The notes beneath the pieces were generated by a model. It was not told the origin of the DNA. It ran no database searches and worked only from the letters and a program-made list of their open reading frames with translations. A stretch of 64,000 nt of DNA. It comes from Symbiodinium natans. Lineage: Eukaryota; Sar; Dinophyceae; Suessiales; Symbiodiniaceae. The translations under genes were made by a program, and so were the position numbers. The DNA lies in assembly GCA_905221605.1 (NCBI GenBank), contig CAJNDS010000285.1:1-64000 (forward strand). The letters are read 5' to 3'. Each line of letters opens with the position of its first letter. The stretch's first letter is position 1. Shown here one piece after another: positions 9,645 to 20,786 of this stretch.

Positions 9645-12430
9645 CAGCATGCTCGCGTACCTAGAGAACGCGTTGCTTCTGGGTGCTCCTAACTATTTGT
9701 CGGCTGCTGGGTCACCTGCGCACTCTGTGCTGACCAGGCCTGATGCGGCTGCTACTGGATGGTGCAACGGGACTCAATAGTGCCCAGCGGTCTGTATTTG
9801 CCAATGCGTCCAAGCTTGTGTCTGCTGCTCAACCTTGAGAATCTACTCATTCCGCAACTTCTGCAAACTTCCCATGGCTGGGTGAAGCAGGCCCCTGAAA
9901 CTTCTGAGGGCTCCTGAGGGGTTCGGCCAAGGCGAGTCCTCTCCGGCATGTGGTTCAACAAACAGGCAAAGTTGCCAAGGAAGGCTGAAGGAGATCACCA
10001 TCACCAGTTCCATCACCATCACCACCATCACCCCCATCATCACCATTATCATCAGCATCATCCGCAGCATGTCGCGGTCATCATCGCCGTCATCATACCC
10101 TTCATCCTCGGCGTTTGCTGAGAAGCCGCCTTCGATCTGGTGTCTTTTCAAAAAGCAATTTTTGACAGGATGTCACAGGAACCATGCCATGATGTTTATC
10201 AACTTAATGTCTCCACTATGAGGCGGCCCGCACAAGTACAGCTCCTTAGACACCAATGGAACATCTGCCATTCACGGTCACCTGTGGGAAGAGCCACGGC
10301 TCAAGAATGATGGCAGAACAACAAGGGCAGGATCTGCTCAAGCAAAGACAAAGCATTGTTCCCAACCACCCGTTTTCGAGCCCAGAAGGCGGGGTTGGGA
10401 AGTAGGTGTTGGCGGGGCTTGGGCTGGCAACCCAATCCCCTTTTGGAGCCTGGGGCTTAGAAATCATGCGGGGTCATTCTTTTGGCATGCTCGGGGGCCG
10501 GAACGTACCACGCCAGCGAAGATCGGTGTTGGCTCGTCTTGGGGCTGGAAAACAGTGGCGCTGGCACGGCGCTAGTTCGGCGTTAGCAAAATGTGCACTA
10601 ATGTGGATGTTAGGGGCAAGCGATGGAGCGAATGTCTTGCTTTCTGCCCAAATGTCATTTTTCAAAAACCCTACTCATCCAAAATGCTTCGCGGAATCGC
10701 GTAGTTGAGGGGCCGACCAAGTCCAAGCTACTTCCCATACACGAGGTGAGCACGTCGTGGTATATTCGCATCTTCAACCCACGTTTTAACTCCTAGCAAA
10801 CGCACTAGCGCACCTTTTTGAAAACAGTATGGGGCGACGAAGGACGAATTTTGGGGCTGACGTTGAATTTCAACAAGCTCGCAGCTGAAGTTGGTATTTA
10901 ATCCCCCGCAGGGCCAACATTGTTTCATATTAGGGGGAAGAGCTTTTGGTCGAGGTTGAAAGCTTGGGATTTGGGCAACAGGCGATGCTTGCGATGTCAC
11001 CCGATGCTGTCTTATCCGGTAGATTTCTCCGAAACAGTTGGCAGAAAGTCCGCAGCAGAAACGCTGGAGACGCATGTTCAAAGTTGGTCAGGGTATGGTA
11101 AAGCAGAATAAATACTGGAGTCACTGCATGGGCGGGTCTGGAATGGCCAAGGTATCCATCCTCTCTTTCAACCGTGAAATGCAGACACTTCTGGCAAGCT
11201 TCAACATTTGGGGCAAGCTGAACAGGCATGGCCTCTCTGCTAGGCTGTCCTGTCGCCATGTGCGCATGTACACTGTTGCATGACCAGGCTCGTCCGAAGG
11301 TATCGGGCAAGGGACTCAAGCGCTCGCCAAGAAGCGAATTATCAGAGCTCGAGCGCTGTGCCAAGGAACGGAACTCTGCAAGGGACCATCGCAAGATTGA
11401 ATTGGCGGTTCTGTGCCTGCCTGAGATTTGGCGCTTAGGTTTTGCTGGCCCAGCAGTGGTGGTCGGCATGTAGTGGCTTGCGACTGTTCATTTTTTCAGG
11501 CGGGTGATGTCTCAAGTGGCAGTCCATCCTTCTCATCGTCTAGGCCATCTGGCTGCTTCCAACTCAAAAGCCACAGCACGACAGCGTTGCAGCGGAATCG
11601 ACATGGTGTTGGTGTATTTCTTCTTGGTGTGATTTCTTGTTACCTTGCGTTCCTTGCGCAGGTTGGATTGCCAAGGCCCGGGTGACTTGAACATGTAAGG
11701 CAGTTGATGTATCAGGCACAAAGTTGGGCAATGATCAGAGTTCTTTGCACCAAGTGCGGCCTGGCGTGGGCGGGCTGCAAGCTTCAGGAGACAGATCCAG
11801 ATGAGGTCTACCCTCCCCGACAAGAGTTCGAGGAGCAGCTTCGTCCCAAGCACCTGCTTTTCAGGCTCTGAGCCTCTCTGAGTTGTTGCTGAAATCGCAT
11901 TTGATGTCAAGGCTGGAAGGTTGGATCAAGCGGAAGGATGAGCACTGCAAGACCATTGCATCCCTGCTCCTCAACATATTTCAGGAGCGCCTCTCCGAAA
12001 GGTGGTGTATTCCATATCAAGATCTCGCATCCGACCCAAGTCAAGTGGACTGGAGGAGCAGAAGTTTCAGAAGCATCCAAACCAAGTGGAAACAACCTTG
12101 CACAGCATCTTAGACTGGTGGCAGGTGCACCGTCTGCGCTAAAACGTCGTGCAAGAGTACTGCGGGCACATGTTGCTTCGTCAAGAGGTGAATAGCAGTA
12201 CTGGCTACGACGAGGAGCGCGAGGCACGTTTTGAATGTAGCACCCCGTGGATTGGGCGTATTCCTGTCTCAACTGGGCTGAAGGACCTGAGTGCCACTGA
12301 GCGCCGGAGCCTCCACTTTCCAGGGATGTTTGAGGGGGGTTGAGGGGTTGACACAGACAAGATGGGCTTCGCTGTTTGCTTAACTTCGCCTCAGGTGCCA
12401 AAGTCTCAGTCGCTGATAGACTCAAGGTTT
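9645..12430. other. No supported gene
   Basis: Apart from the CAC/CAT repeat near 10 kb this stretch is non-repetitive. Minus-strand frames at 10728-11081 and 10930-11469, and a plus-strand frame near 12149-12343 (VNSSTGYDEEREARFECS), are open, but none has a domain or clear splice frame. Confidence 0.5.
9994..10070. repeat. CAC/CAT triplet repeat
   Basis: A degenerate ATCACC/ATCATC run. Frames across it give poly-His or Met/Val-rich translations. Confidence 0.9.
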
Positions 12431-12733
12431 GCCTCATGAGCCTTCCGCCCAGACGGCGCTGTGCGATCCAGACTGTGGCAGACTCTGCCTTGCGCTGCTT
12501 CGACTGAGGAGCTCAAGAGAAGCGAGCCCTCACCAGCCGAGCCCTCGCGCAGCTGAATGTCTCTTCTTTTCAGACTTCATCTTCCTGAGAGGCATGGAGA
12601 CGATGCACCAATGCGCTCCTTACGAGTGTGCGACGACCTCAAGTCGCGTACAGCTCGCTGAGAGACTACGCTCTTTTGGAGGCCTCGATTCGCCTCGCTT
12701 CGCTGGCTTCGCTCTCAGGTCATCGTCCTCTCC

Positions 12734-13078
12734 TTGTTCAGTCGCTTGGCCCTGGAGCCGAAGTTCAAGCGGCAAGAGTCTCAAAGTATCTCGAAGAATC
12801 TCGAAGACCTTGTGGCTCTCAGAATTGGCCAAAAGCCTGTCAAGTTACTCACCTGGCGCATGTGGGTGCACGTGGCGCAGGTTGTTCTATGCCAACGCGC
12901 TGGAGCCACTCCTGGGATGCGTCTGCACCGGCTTCTGGGCAGAAGCGCGGGAGGCGGGGAAAACAGTTTCGAGATGGATGCGGCTCAATGTGTTCCTCCA
13001 GAATCCCCGGAGGCTGCGGCCACCCTAGCCAACCTGATGTGGGTACCCGACTTGGACTACGAACGATTGGCCACTTGA
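12734..13078 (+). CDS. Candidate coding frame, function unknown
   Basis: A 114-codon frame. Its start (KFKRQESQSISKNLEDLVAL) and end (ENSFEMDAAQCVPPESPEAA ... WVPDLDYERLAT, then TGA) look like protein, with an acidic C-terminus. Two overlapping frames (12429-13028 and 12628-13137) are also long. I prefer this one for its composition only. AG dinucleotides near 12742 and GT sites inside suggest it may be spliced. Confidence 0.28.
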   Translation: MFSRLALEPKFKRQESQSISKNLEDLVALRIGQKPVKLLTWRMWVHVAQVVLCQRAGATPGMRLHRLLGRSAGGGENSFEMDAAQCVPPESPEAAATLANLMWVPDLDYERLAT

Positions 13079-13200
13079 CTGACCTGATCGGTTGTTGGCA
13101 ACATCCTGGTTTCGATGGGACTGCTGATGTCTGCTAACGGGTGCTGTCTAAGGTCTGCTGGCTGAAGTTCGACGGGTCCAGGCCATTTTCATTGTGAATC

Positions 13201-14080
13201 GTGCAGCCTCCCATATGCCCCCATGATACAATACACGGCCCTGCCATACCTTATTCTCCCAGCCTTCAGCTGAGCATGTGCCTTCGGTTTTTTGTTGGGG
13301 CTCTGTGCCCCTCCAGAAGCCAAGACTATTCGTCTACACCTTTCATATGCTGCTTGCTACGCTTGCACTCCGTGTGCACTCCGTTTGCAAGTTTGTGCCG
13401 GGTGTGGAGGTGTATCACCGTGGACGCCGCGAACGTCTTGCTGCCCATCAAAGCGGGGGATCCAAAGCCGGTGGACATCGGTCAGGGTATGTCCCTGCCT
13501 CAGTAACAGGCCAGCACTGTTCAAGCTCTATATTCGCTTTACGCCATGTAGTTGAGCTTCGGCCCGGGTTGAGCCAGGGTTACCCGGCACCTCCGGGGGG
13601 GTTTTCCTGGGGGTTGAGTCGACTCCTCCACTCTCCAAAGCGATGGAGGGCTTTGAAGAGAGAGTGTGCCCTTGTTCTGGGAGGGGCCTGACACACAGCA
13701 GATCCTGCCCAGTTGCCTAAGCTCGGCAGGTCCTGGAGGGGCGCCGGCGGTCGGTTCTCTGTGGAGGTACTTGGGGATGGTGGAGGCAAACTCTTGTCGT
13801 CAGCGCCGTGCTGGGGCACGTTGCGGAGGAGACTGCAGAGGAGGAGCATGAGGAAGAAAGGGCTTTGGAGACAGCAGGGGAGGTGCCAACTCCTTCCCCG
13901 TCCGGTGGCGACAGCGTCTTAGGAAGACGTGCCAAGCCCGCCTGTTCCGCCTTGTCCCACCTTTCTCAGCTGGTCCGCCGGAAGGGCCGGCATACACGCG
14001 TAGGAGTTGCTTTTTCAGAGGGTTTTCGTAAACATGTGAGCAAGGGTCAAAGCTGTGGTAATTACGACTTCACCTCGTAA
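13201..14080. other. Possible exons, unresolved
   Basis: Short plausible stretches occur. One is ITVDAANVLLPIKAGDPKPV near 13417-13480, followed by GTATGT. Another is an acidic frame near 13808-13900 (AEETAEEEHEEERALETAGE). They use different frames and cannot be linked. Nothing supports a specific gene. Confidence 0.25.
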
Positions 14081-14370
14081 AGCGACGGGGAACACCGAAA
14101 AGCGACGCGCCTCATACGAGCAGAAACTTCAGTCCATTACTATCCCTCAAGGAGTCGGATGCTCTTGCTGGGCTGTGTTCTTAGCACGACTTCTAGCAAA
14201 TCGACTCGTGGTTTTGCTGTCAGCTGGCCCGTAGCACAAACCCCCGTAAATCGACGGGTTACCGTAGGCCCGTGACAAAAACCATCAAAAAACCTCGTCA
14301 AGCGACCCCCTAGGCCCGACAACTAGAGTTTTGGTTTTGACGTCGCTCATCTAAATGCATGTATACCGCT

Positions 14371-14493
14371 CCCTAAACCCTGAACCCCAAACCCCAAACC
14401 CTAAACCCTAAACCCCAAACCCCAAACCCTAAACCCTAAACAACAAACCCCAAACCCTAAACCCTATACCCAAAACCTTGACCCTAAACCCTA
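14371..14493. repeat. Telomere-like array, degenerate
   Basis: CCCTAAA units mixed with CCCCAAA and CCCTGAA variants. It ends at CTACCACAG, an acceptor-like sequence. Confidence 0.93.
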
Positions 14494-14689
14494 CCACAGG
14501 CACAGCACGTAGTCGCGTCTTCTCGGTGTCTGTGAGGGCTTCGATGCCTCGCCGCTTGCAGGTACAGCTCGATGTGGGGCGTTGAGTTCGGCACGGGCTC
14601 CTGTCCCTCAGCGGCAAGATAACGAGAGCATGTTGGTCCTTGCCATGTGTTACGGCATATGTGTTAGGAGGGGGTTTTGTTTCTTGTTT

Positions 14690-14838
14690 TCTTGGGGGGG
14701 GGGTTGGGGGGAGGTGGGGCGAGGGGAGTGGTGGGGGTGGGGAGGTGGTGGTGGTGGTGGTGGGGTGGGGGGTGCGGAGGAGGTGGGGGGTGGGGAGGGG
14801 GTGGGGTGGTGGGGAAGAGGTTGGGTGGGGAGATACAT
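14690..14838. repeat. G/GT-rich low-complexity block
   Basis: G-runs alternate with GGTGG and GGGA. The overlapping frames are poly-Gly or poly-Pro artefacts. The many G-runs could form G-quadruplexes (inference). Confidence 0.92.
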
Positions 14839-14909
14839 GAGAACGCCCATTTCGCAACTGGAGGCCCTGAGAATGCACATTTTACAACCGGCCTCTGTCT
14901 GTTATTTAA

Positions 14910-15040
14910 CGCATACTATAGTATATCGTATACTATAGTATGTAGTATACGTGTATGGTACCTGGTAGAGATTATACTTTTGTATGTAGCATACTTTTAT
15001 GGGATATATAATAATATATATACATATATATATAATATAA

Positions 15041-15078
<38 letters not shown>

Positions 15079-15110
15079 AGATACATTTATATTCCACAGT
15101 ATGCAGTATA
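14910..15110. repeat. TA-rich block with (TA)n microsatellite
   Basis: TATAGTATA-type palindromic sequence precedes (TA)n at about 15002-15076. Similar ATAGTATAG motifs recur near 15275-15300. It is strongly AT-rich against GC-rich surroundings. Confidence 0.9.
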
Positions 15111-15840
15111 ATTACTACTAAGGGTTTGAGTTCAGGGTTTAGGCTTCACGCACCATAGGAACCGTTATTAGGTGTGTTTCGGTACACAAGAACACTGTCG
15201 TGCACTGAGATTCGGTATGCTACAAGCCTTGAGACTCCGGGGAGTGAGGGGTGGGGGACGGGGACTAGAGAATCTATCTAGTATAGTATAGTAGTATATA
15301 ATACCCCCAACACTCCTTAAGTAAGGAAACCTTGAAAGAAGCACCTAACCCATGTAACCCCAACGAGAGAACTGTTTAACGGAATCCTGAGGCTCACGAG
15401 GCGCGTGTTGAAGGCCTTCTCAGGGCTTTGTTTGTATAATCAGCCCTCTACCAATACCCTGCCTCTAAAACCTTAAACCCCTTTACCCCAAAACCCTTAT
15501 CTTACAACCCTCAGGACGTAAAACTACACTACGCTAAACTAAACTATGCTATACTATGCTTGGGTGTTTGTAGCTGTTCGTGTACGAGCCCACATTTGTT
15601 TACACGATTTTTCTGAGACTGTTCTCCGCTGTTGTATTCGCCTTTGCTGCTAGTTCCAAGACAGTGGCCATCATTCCGCTGAAATTGGAATAAGAACTTC
15701 ATTTTCAAACCTGCATGGTTGCTTGAGAGGATGATGCTAGGGGTTTCCGGTGTTGAAGTTGAAAGTTAAGAGGCTTGGTACGAGGCTTCTGCATCTGGTT
15801 GCAGAATTGGCGTTCTGGATAGGCTTGCGGGTTGTAAAAT
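15111..15840. other. No supported gene; scattered telomere-like remnants
   Basis: Contains isolated GGGTTTAGG and CCTAAAC-like pieces near 15120-15150 and 15460-15545, but no coding-like frame. Confidence 0.5.
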
Positions 15841-15848
15841 GGGGGTTC

Positions 15849-15950
15849 TCGGTTGTGAAATGGGTGGGTGGGGAGGTGGTGGGAGGGAGGTTGGGGGGGG
15901 GGGGGTGGGAGGTAGGGCGTGGGGGGTGGGTGTGGGGTGGGTGGGTTTGT
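15849..15950. repeat. G/GT-rich low-complexity block
   Basis: GGGTGGG and GGAGG runs with a poly-G stretch at about 15893-15904. It is followed by a T/G-rich stretch to 16190 that yields only F/L/V/C-rich frames. Confidence 0.9.
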
Positions 15951-16495
15951 TTTGCTCTTCGCTGACGCATGCCTCTTGCTGCCCTTCAACCCCTTCAGCT
16001 TCTCGCTTGTATGTTGTTGCTTGTTGTTTTTGTTTTTGTTTTTGCTTGTGGCCTTCGTTTCCGATCTATGCTTGGTTTTCTTTTGGTGTTGCCATGGTCT
16101 GTGTTTTTTTTTTTTGTTTTGTTTTATGTGTGTTTTCTAATAGCTTGTCTCTTGTTTCTGTTCTTTTGTGTTTTTGTTTCCGGTCTCGCTGTTTTGGAAT
16201 AGAGGCATGATGTCTAACACATAGTATGTATGATACGTGTGTATATACATATATAGTTATTCTTTCAGTATTATGTACATTCCAAAAGTACATAGTAGAT
16301 GACAAGTCTATATATAGATATATCTGCAATATGTGCTATAGATAAGACGCTATAAAAAGCAGCAGAATGTAGCTAATACATGTAAATGGCAATCAGTTGG
16401 AAACATGAAGAGATATGTAGATTTAAACCAGCTGAATATGAATAACAATGGACAATATATATACACACAGAGACACATACATATACATGTACATG

Positions 16496-16557
16496 TACAT
16501 GTACACACATAGATAGATAGATAGATAGGTAGATAGATAGATAGATAGGTCGATAGA
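16496..16557. repeat. (GATA)n microsatellite
   Basis: ACATGTACATGT repeats lead into AGATAGATAGGT units. The long minus-strand frames here are repeat translations. Confidence 0.93.
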
Positions 16558-16602
16558 AATATACATACACGCACACCAACTGCATTGAAAAAACAACCAT
16601 CA

Positions 16603-16913
16603 GCACACATTCCTTCAAAACCACATGACTGCGTGAATGCTTTCCAGAACCATCATGTGAGCATTGTGGTGGCAAATGCTCCCCCCCCACTCTGTTAAGA
16701 CGTAGAAGGCTTGCTTTAAGCACATGAACCCTTTCCGAACCCATCGTGCGAGCCCCCCACCCCCTCCATCCCTGTTAAGCTGTGCAAAGCTTGTTTTCCG
16801 CACATGAATCCTTTCCGAACCCCTCGTGCGAGCATTGTGTTTGCAAAAGGGGAGGGGGTGCGCAACACCCAACCCCCGCCCTTGTTAAGCCGTGCAAAGC
16901 TTGCTTGAATATC
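16603..16913. repeat. Degenerate tandem repeat, about three units
   Basis: Each unit carries CTTTCCGAACCC followed by TCGTGCGAGC, then a C-rich stretch, then TGTTAAGC and TGCAAAGCTTG. Units begin near 16603, 16718 and 16800 and differ in length because the C-rich part varies. Confidence 0.8.
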
Positions 16914-17135
16914 GCACCATCAGTAGTTGTTCCTTCAAAGCCCTGCAAATAAGCAAAAACACCAGCAGAAAACAACAAATGCCTAAATGAGCTTTTCTCA
17001 CGAAACTTACTACAGCCTCATCCGTATGTAACAAAGCTCCTTGGACGTTATGATCTTGCCCATTTTGCGGTAGAGGCCCCTTGCGGCGTGATTCGCAATT
17101 CGGCTGTTCCATGCTGTTTCTATGCTCGCTTTCAG

Positions 17136-17643
17136 GTTTGACTTTGCACCCGGATGGCTTGAAGACCTACAACGTGCCTGGCGTCCTTACTACGGTCCCG
17201 GCCTTTCGACCATTGCGCTTGGACTGTGCAGGCTCATGCCCAGATGCTGTCAGGCATCTCCACAGGACACCTTCAGACAAACATCGCAGAGCCGGGGCCT
17301 CGGGGGTACCATGATGAGCCATGAAGTAACTATGAACCATCATGTAAACCCTGAGTTCATGGTTCGGAAACTGCACAAGATCGCTTGAAGTATACGTCCA
17401 GGTCCGTATCATTGGCTGGACGAACCGCCAGACCCCAGACACTTCACAATCACCTGCTGGTTTGGGCCTGATGCTGTAGTCTTCGCAGCAGATGACTGCC
17501 ACTGCGGTTGCCCATCAAGCGGTTTCGACATCAGGTTCTTCTGGCCTCTCAACCAGTTCGATACTCCAGAGAACGCAGCTCGACTGCCTCCCTCTCTTTC
17601 TGCTACTTGCGTCTTGCGACGGCTGCGTTGGATGTCGCGATAG
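17136..17643 (+). CDS. Candidate two-exon gene piece, function unknown
   Basis: Exon 17136-17231 lies between TTTCAG and a GC donor and reads FDFAPGWLEDLQRAWRPYYG then PGLSTIALGLC. A second exon starts at 17402 after GTCCAG. It is open for 80 codons to a TAG at 17641 and reads PYHWLDEPPDPRHFTITCWF, then AVVFAADDCHCGCPSSGFDI and FFWPLNQFDTPENAARLPP. This is some of the most protein-like sequence in the window, rich in aromatic residues with a Cys-rich CHCGC. No known domain is recognised. The exon ends with phase 2 and the next begins needing one base in phase 1, so an exon may be missing between them. Confidence 0.45.
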
Positions 17644-18179
17644 AAAAAGGACATGATTTCATGTCAGGCACGACGACAATGTGTCCTGTTGCAGAGCTCG
17701 CCGTCCATGCCTGAGTTTTCAGTTGGGCAATCTGCCACGTGTGACGTGAGTCAGCAAAAAGGAAGACTGAATGAGAGACCCCAACACCCTTGAACCAGAA
17801 AGTTGCTTGTCACATGTAAAAGAAGAATGGTAGTCGTAGTGCGAACATTACTTCATTTTAATACCTTGCGCTCTCTGGCACCCACAGCGCTGGTTCTTGT
17901 CAGCGTGGGATGAACTGTAAAACAGTAAAGCCATGTGTCTGTGGGGATTAAGTACAGATTTGTTTGAGAAAGCTGCGACGATCAAGGAAACACCAACGTC
18001 AGGTCCAACTCAGACCCGCGACTAGGTTAGGAAAAAGTGTGAACAAAAATGCCTGACGGTCTCACACACCATGACCTACCTTCTTGCAGTATGCTTTGTG
18101 TGGACGAGTTGTGGAAGCAAAGACAGGGCCCAGGGGCATGTGACGCTGCATGTGTTCCCCCCCGGTGTAGATGCTGAAG

Positions 18180-18282
18180 GCCGGAAAGGCTGATGCAGCT
18201 CTACGTGGATTTTGAGACGGAGCCGGAAGGCGTTTGGACGCTGGTCGACCACACCAGGAGCTGCATGGAGCCGGCATTCTAT
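18180..18282 (+). CDS. Candidate exon ending at an introner-like element
   Basis: After TGAAG the frame reads PERLMQLYVDFETEPEGVWT then LVDHTRSCMEPAFY. Immediately at its 3' end lies copy B of the inverted-repeat element. Beyond the element another open frame (ASGFSVALCEDQAPNQDTSA) begins. Function is unknown. The arrangement is what an element-derived intron would look like. Confidence 0.38.
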
Positions 18283-18383
18283 GGGGGTTTTCGAAAAAAA
18301 GGGACTTCTAGTACAGCTCCCCAAATAGTCGGATTCCCTTAGAATAGGACCCAATACGGTACCGCCGAATCTCGTAAACACCC
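18283..18383. mobile_element. Introner-like inverted-repeat element, copy B
   Basis: This 101-bp element has termini GGGGGTTTTCG and CGTAAACACCC and the core CCCCAAATAGTCGGATTCCC, so it is the same family as copies A and D. Flanking bases are CTAT and ATAT, giving no exact target-site duplication. Confidence 0.75.
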
Positions 18384-18874
18384 ATATGGCCAGTGGCTTC
18401 AGTGTGGCCCTCTGCGAGGACCAAGCGCCCAATCAAGACACCTCAGCTCCATCCTGGCTGGCATCTGCCGCGTGCACAGTTCTTGACTTCAAGCGCAAGC
18501 TCCCATCTACGTGTGCGTTTGCATGCCACGTTGCTACATGTACAGGCTTGCCTTGGTGTCTTCCACAAGCCGCAGTCCTTCGCAGCCGATCGATGGAACC
18601 AAGCTCTTCCTGGACGACTGGTGCAAAGTGCTGAAGAACGCGTCTGGGCAGCACAATTTTTATCTGAGAGAGCACATCCAACGCAAGCCAGTGCCAGCTT
18701 GCTTGTCCGCAGCTTTTCACATCATCCGAGGTGTGGGTGTGCAACCCAGTGTATGCATGTCCATTCCTCGAACCCCGGTTGCATATAAGTAGAGTCCATC
18801 CTTTCTGAGATCCTGAACGACTTCTATATGGTCGGCAATGACTCGGCAGCCGGAGGTGAGAAGTGCGTCGCTGA

Positions 18875-18984
18875 AACCCTAAACCCTAAACCCTAAACCC
18901 TAAACCCTAAACCCTAAACCCTAAACGCTAAACCCTAAACCCTAAACCCTAAACCCTAAAAACCCTAAACCCCAAACTCTAAAA
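18875..18984. repeat. Telomere-like array (CCCTAAA)n
   Basis: Mostly perfect CCCTAAA units that degrade at the 3' end, directly before the acceptor AAAG of the LamG-like exon. Confidence 0.95.
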
Positions 18985-18992
18985 CCTGAAAG

Positions 18993-19063
18993 GACGAAAG
19001 CCCTTTGGCTTGATGGCCGACTTCCGCATCTACGCACGCAGCCTGCCGGACGACCAGGCCAAA
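18993..19063 (+). CDS. LamG/concanavalin-like exon fragment
   Basis: Between AAAG and a GT donor the frame reads RKPFGLMADFRIYARSLPDD then QAK. The pattern G-L-M-A-D-F-R-I-Y-x-R-x-L matches the conserved C-terminal strand and turn of LamG/jelly-roll lectin domains (typically dfRiYnRaLs). The exon is only 71 bases and is framed by telomere-like arrays at 18875-18984 and 19081-19109. The following AG-bounded stretch from 19147 (VKGMVLATNTEQHPDKIVRS) may be the next exon. The rest of the domain is not seen, so this may be one exon of a large gene or a relic. Confidence 0.35.
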
Positions 19064-19080
19064 GTTTCCTTGGGGAGTCG

Positions 19081-19109
19081 TTTTAGGGTTTAGGGTTTAG
19101 GGTTTAGGG
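19081..19109. repeat. Short telomere-like array, opposite orientation
   Basis: Four TTTAGGG units, inverted relative to the array at 18875-18984. It is followed by a T-run and a TTGTTCAG acceptor-like sequence. Confidence 0.92.
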
Positions 19110-19146
19110 AGCTTTTTTTTGTTGTCCTTCCGCCCTCCTTGTTCAG

Positions 19147-19257
19147 GTGAAGGGTATGGTTCTTGCCACCAACACCGAGCAGCATCCTGATAAGATTGTC
19201 CGATCCTCACCGCTTGCAGCGAGGAATCGGGGGGTGCAAGTTGCGAGCGTCTGGGTC
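19147..19257 (+). CDS. Candidate exon, function unknown
   Basis: It starts after GTTCAG with VKGMVLATNTEQHPDKIVRS and SPLAARNRGVQVA. The 3' end is uncertain; the frame runs on through a hydrophobic stretch (VALLFGVLGLMACC) into a telomere-like remnant at about 19360. Confidence 0.28.
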
Positions 19258-19417
19258 GGAAGGCATGTGAGGGTTGCTCTTCTTTTTGGGGTCCTCGGAT
19301 TGATGGCGTGTTGCAAAGAAGTCACTGTCTCAAAAGGAGGAGGCCTTAATCTACACCCTCAACCCTAAATCCTAAACCCCTAGACCCTGTTGGGTCAAGG
19401 CCCGGTGCCTGGCCACC

Positions 19418-19831
19418 ATGGATGCTGCGACCGTCCTGGCGCAGCGGCTGGACGTCCCGGACACTGCCGCAGAATGCCGGAGACTCGCAAGCCTCGAAGG
19501 TATGTTAGCGTATATCGGCATGCCGGAATGCGGCAATGCCCTCCTCAAAGGGGCGTTCTTGCTCAGCAGGCTTGCGGGCACTGGGCAGTCTGGCGACACT
19601 GTCTTCGCAGAGGGCACGCTTCTCAAAGTGATGGGATACTCACTGGGGCTTGCGAAGACTCATGTCGTCGTCCCTGAGGCCAAGATCTTCAACGTTTGTG
19701 GACGCAAGCTGATGCAGCTCATGGACTCCCCGCTCCCGATGGTCCAGCGTCAGGCCGGGGTGTTTGAGGCCAGTGAAGGGCCGGTCCGGGAAACCTGTCA
19801 GGCAAAGCGCCTCATCAACAACTTGGCCTAG
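19418..19831 (+). CDS. 137-codon open frame, function unknown
   Basis: The ATG sits in a strong CCACCATGG context and the frame is open to TAG. It reads MDAATVLAQRLDVPDTAAEC, then RRLASLEGMLAYIGMPECGN, and ends KRLINNLA. The composition is uniform and protein-like with no internal repeat. No transmembrane segment, signal peptide or family is recognised. Being uninterrupted among short-exon genes, it may be a retroposed copy or a long exon. Confidence 0.42.
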   Translation: MDAATVLAQRLDVPDTAAECRRLASLEGMLAYIGMPECGNALLKGAFLLSRLAGTGQSGDTVFAEGTLLKVMGYSLGLAKTHVVVPEAKIFNVCGRKLMQLMDSPLPMVQRQAGVFEASEGPVRETCQAKRLINNLA

Positions 19832-20710
19832 AGTGAGAGAGGCCTGAGATAAGATGACATAGATGCGTACTCCAAAGCGGGTGCCCTGTGCAAAACATCC
19901 CAGATCGGACTGACTCCGATGTTAGCGAAGTTCTACTAGTCTGCATGGACGGCAAAGTCCTTTTTCGACGGATGCACCTCACGCTCTGCCATAATTACGT
20001 GACATGTCAAGTTTGATGTGGTGCAGCCGTTGGCCATTCAGGCTAGTTTCCCCAGCACGTGCCTGCTGACAGCATCTGCAGAGGCAAGCATGAGCCGACT
20101 ACGCGCTGGTTGCAGAAGAACTGCATCCACAAAAAAGACCAGAGTCACAGGAGCCGGAGCTGTTCGGAAGAGCTGCAAGCCACTGTAAGCCCAAAGCTGC
20201 CCAGAACCAGAGGAAGCCCTTTCCGTTTTCTCACGGATATTAAGCGCAGACTTGCAGTGCCTCCTTGAACTAATGTTGCTGATTGTGGTTCGCAGCTAGC
20301 AGTGCTCCTGACCAGCTTGACCACCCTCCCAAAGCACTGAGAATGTGATGGAATATAGGCCCAGGGCCTGACATTCTGTATCCGCGAAGACTTCGCGCCC
20401 GAAGAGTGAGACTTCTGCTGCCACAGCAAGATGCTGCACATTGTGCCAAGTCATCGTGCAGCCAGCGACTTCCTAAGTCTTGACAACAGTTCATGTTTCC
20501 TGCTCATGGGCTGACGAAGCGTGACTGCGCGATTCCTGGCACAGATGAGCTGCTGACTGAGACCTGCAGTGTTGTTTTATGGTGTGTTCGAAGCCTTGTG
20601 CCTCTCTTGAGCCCTTAAAGCCTTAGGTGCTTTCATCTGGCACGAGAAGGAGTCCCGGCGCACAGCCCATCAACGCCGCAAGCAGGAGTCGGGGGCCCAG
20701 CGCATCCTCA
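19832..20710. other. No supported gene
   Basis: Unique sequence with one short plus-strand frame (20059-20268) ending FRFLTDIKRRLAVPP. It is too weak to call. Confidence 0.5.
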
Positions 20711-20712
20711 GG

Positions 20713-20786
20713 ATGTATGTATGTGTGCATGCATGTATGTATGTATGTATGTATGTATGTATGTATGTATGTATGTACATATGTAT
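20713..20786. repeat. (GTAT)n microsatellite
   Basis: About 18 GTAT units with a few substitutions. The minus-strand frame is a THIY-type repeat translation. Confidence 0.96.

Noticed and set aside
10728-11469. Two overlapping minus-strand frames as genes
   Set aside because: They overlap in different frames, show no domain, and neither has convincing splice sites.
12429-13028. 199-codon plus frame
   Set aside because: Ser/Arg-rich shadow of the better frame at 12734-13078.
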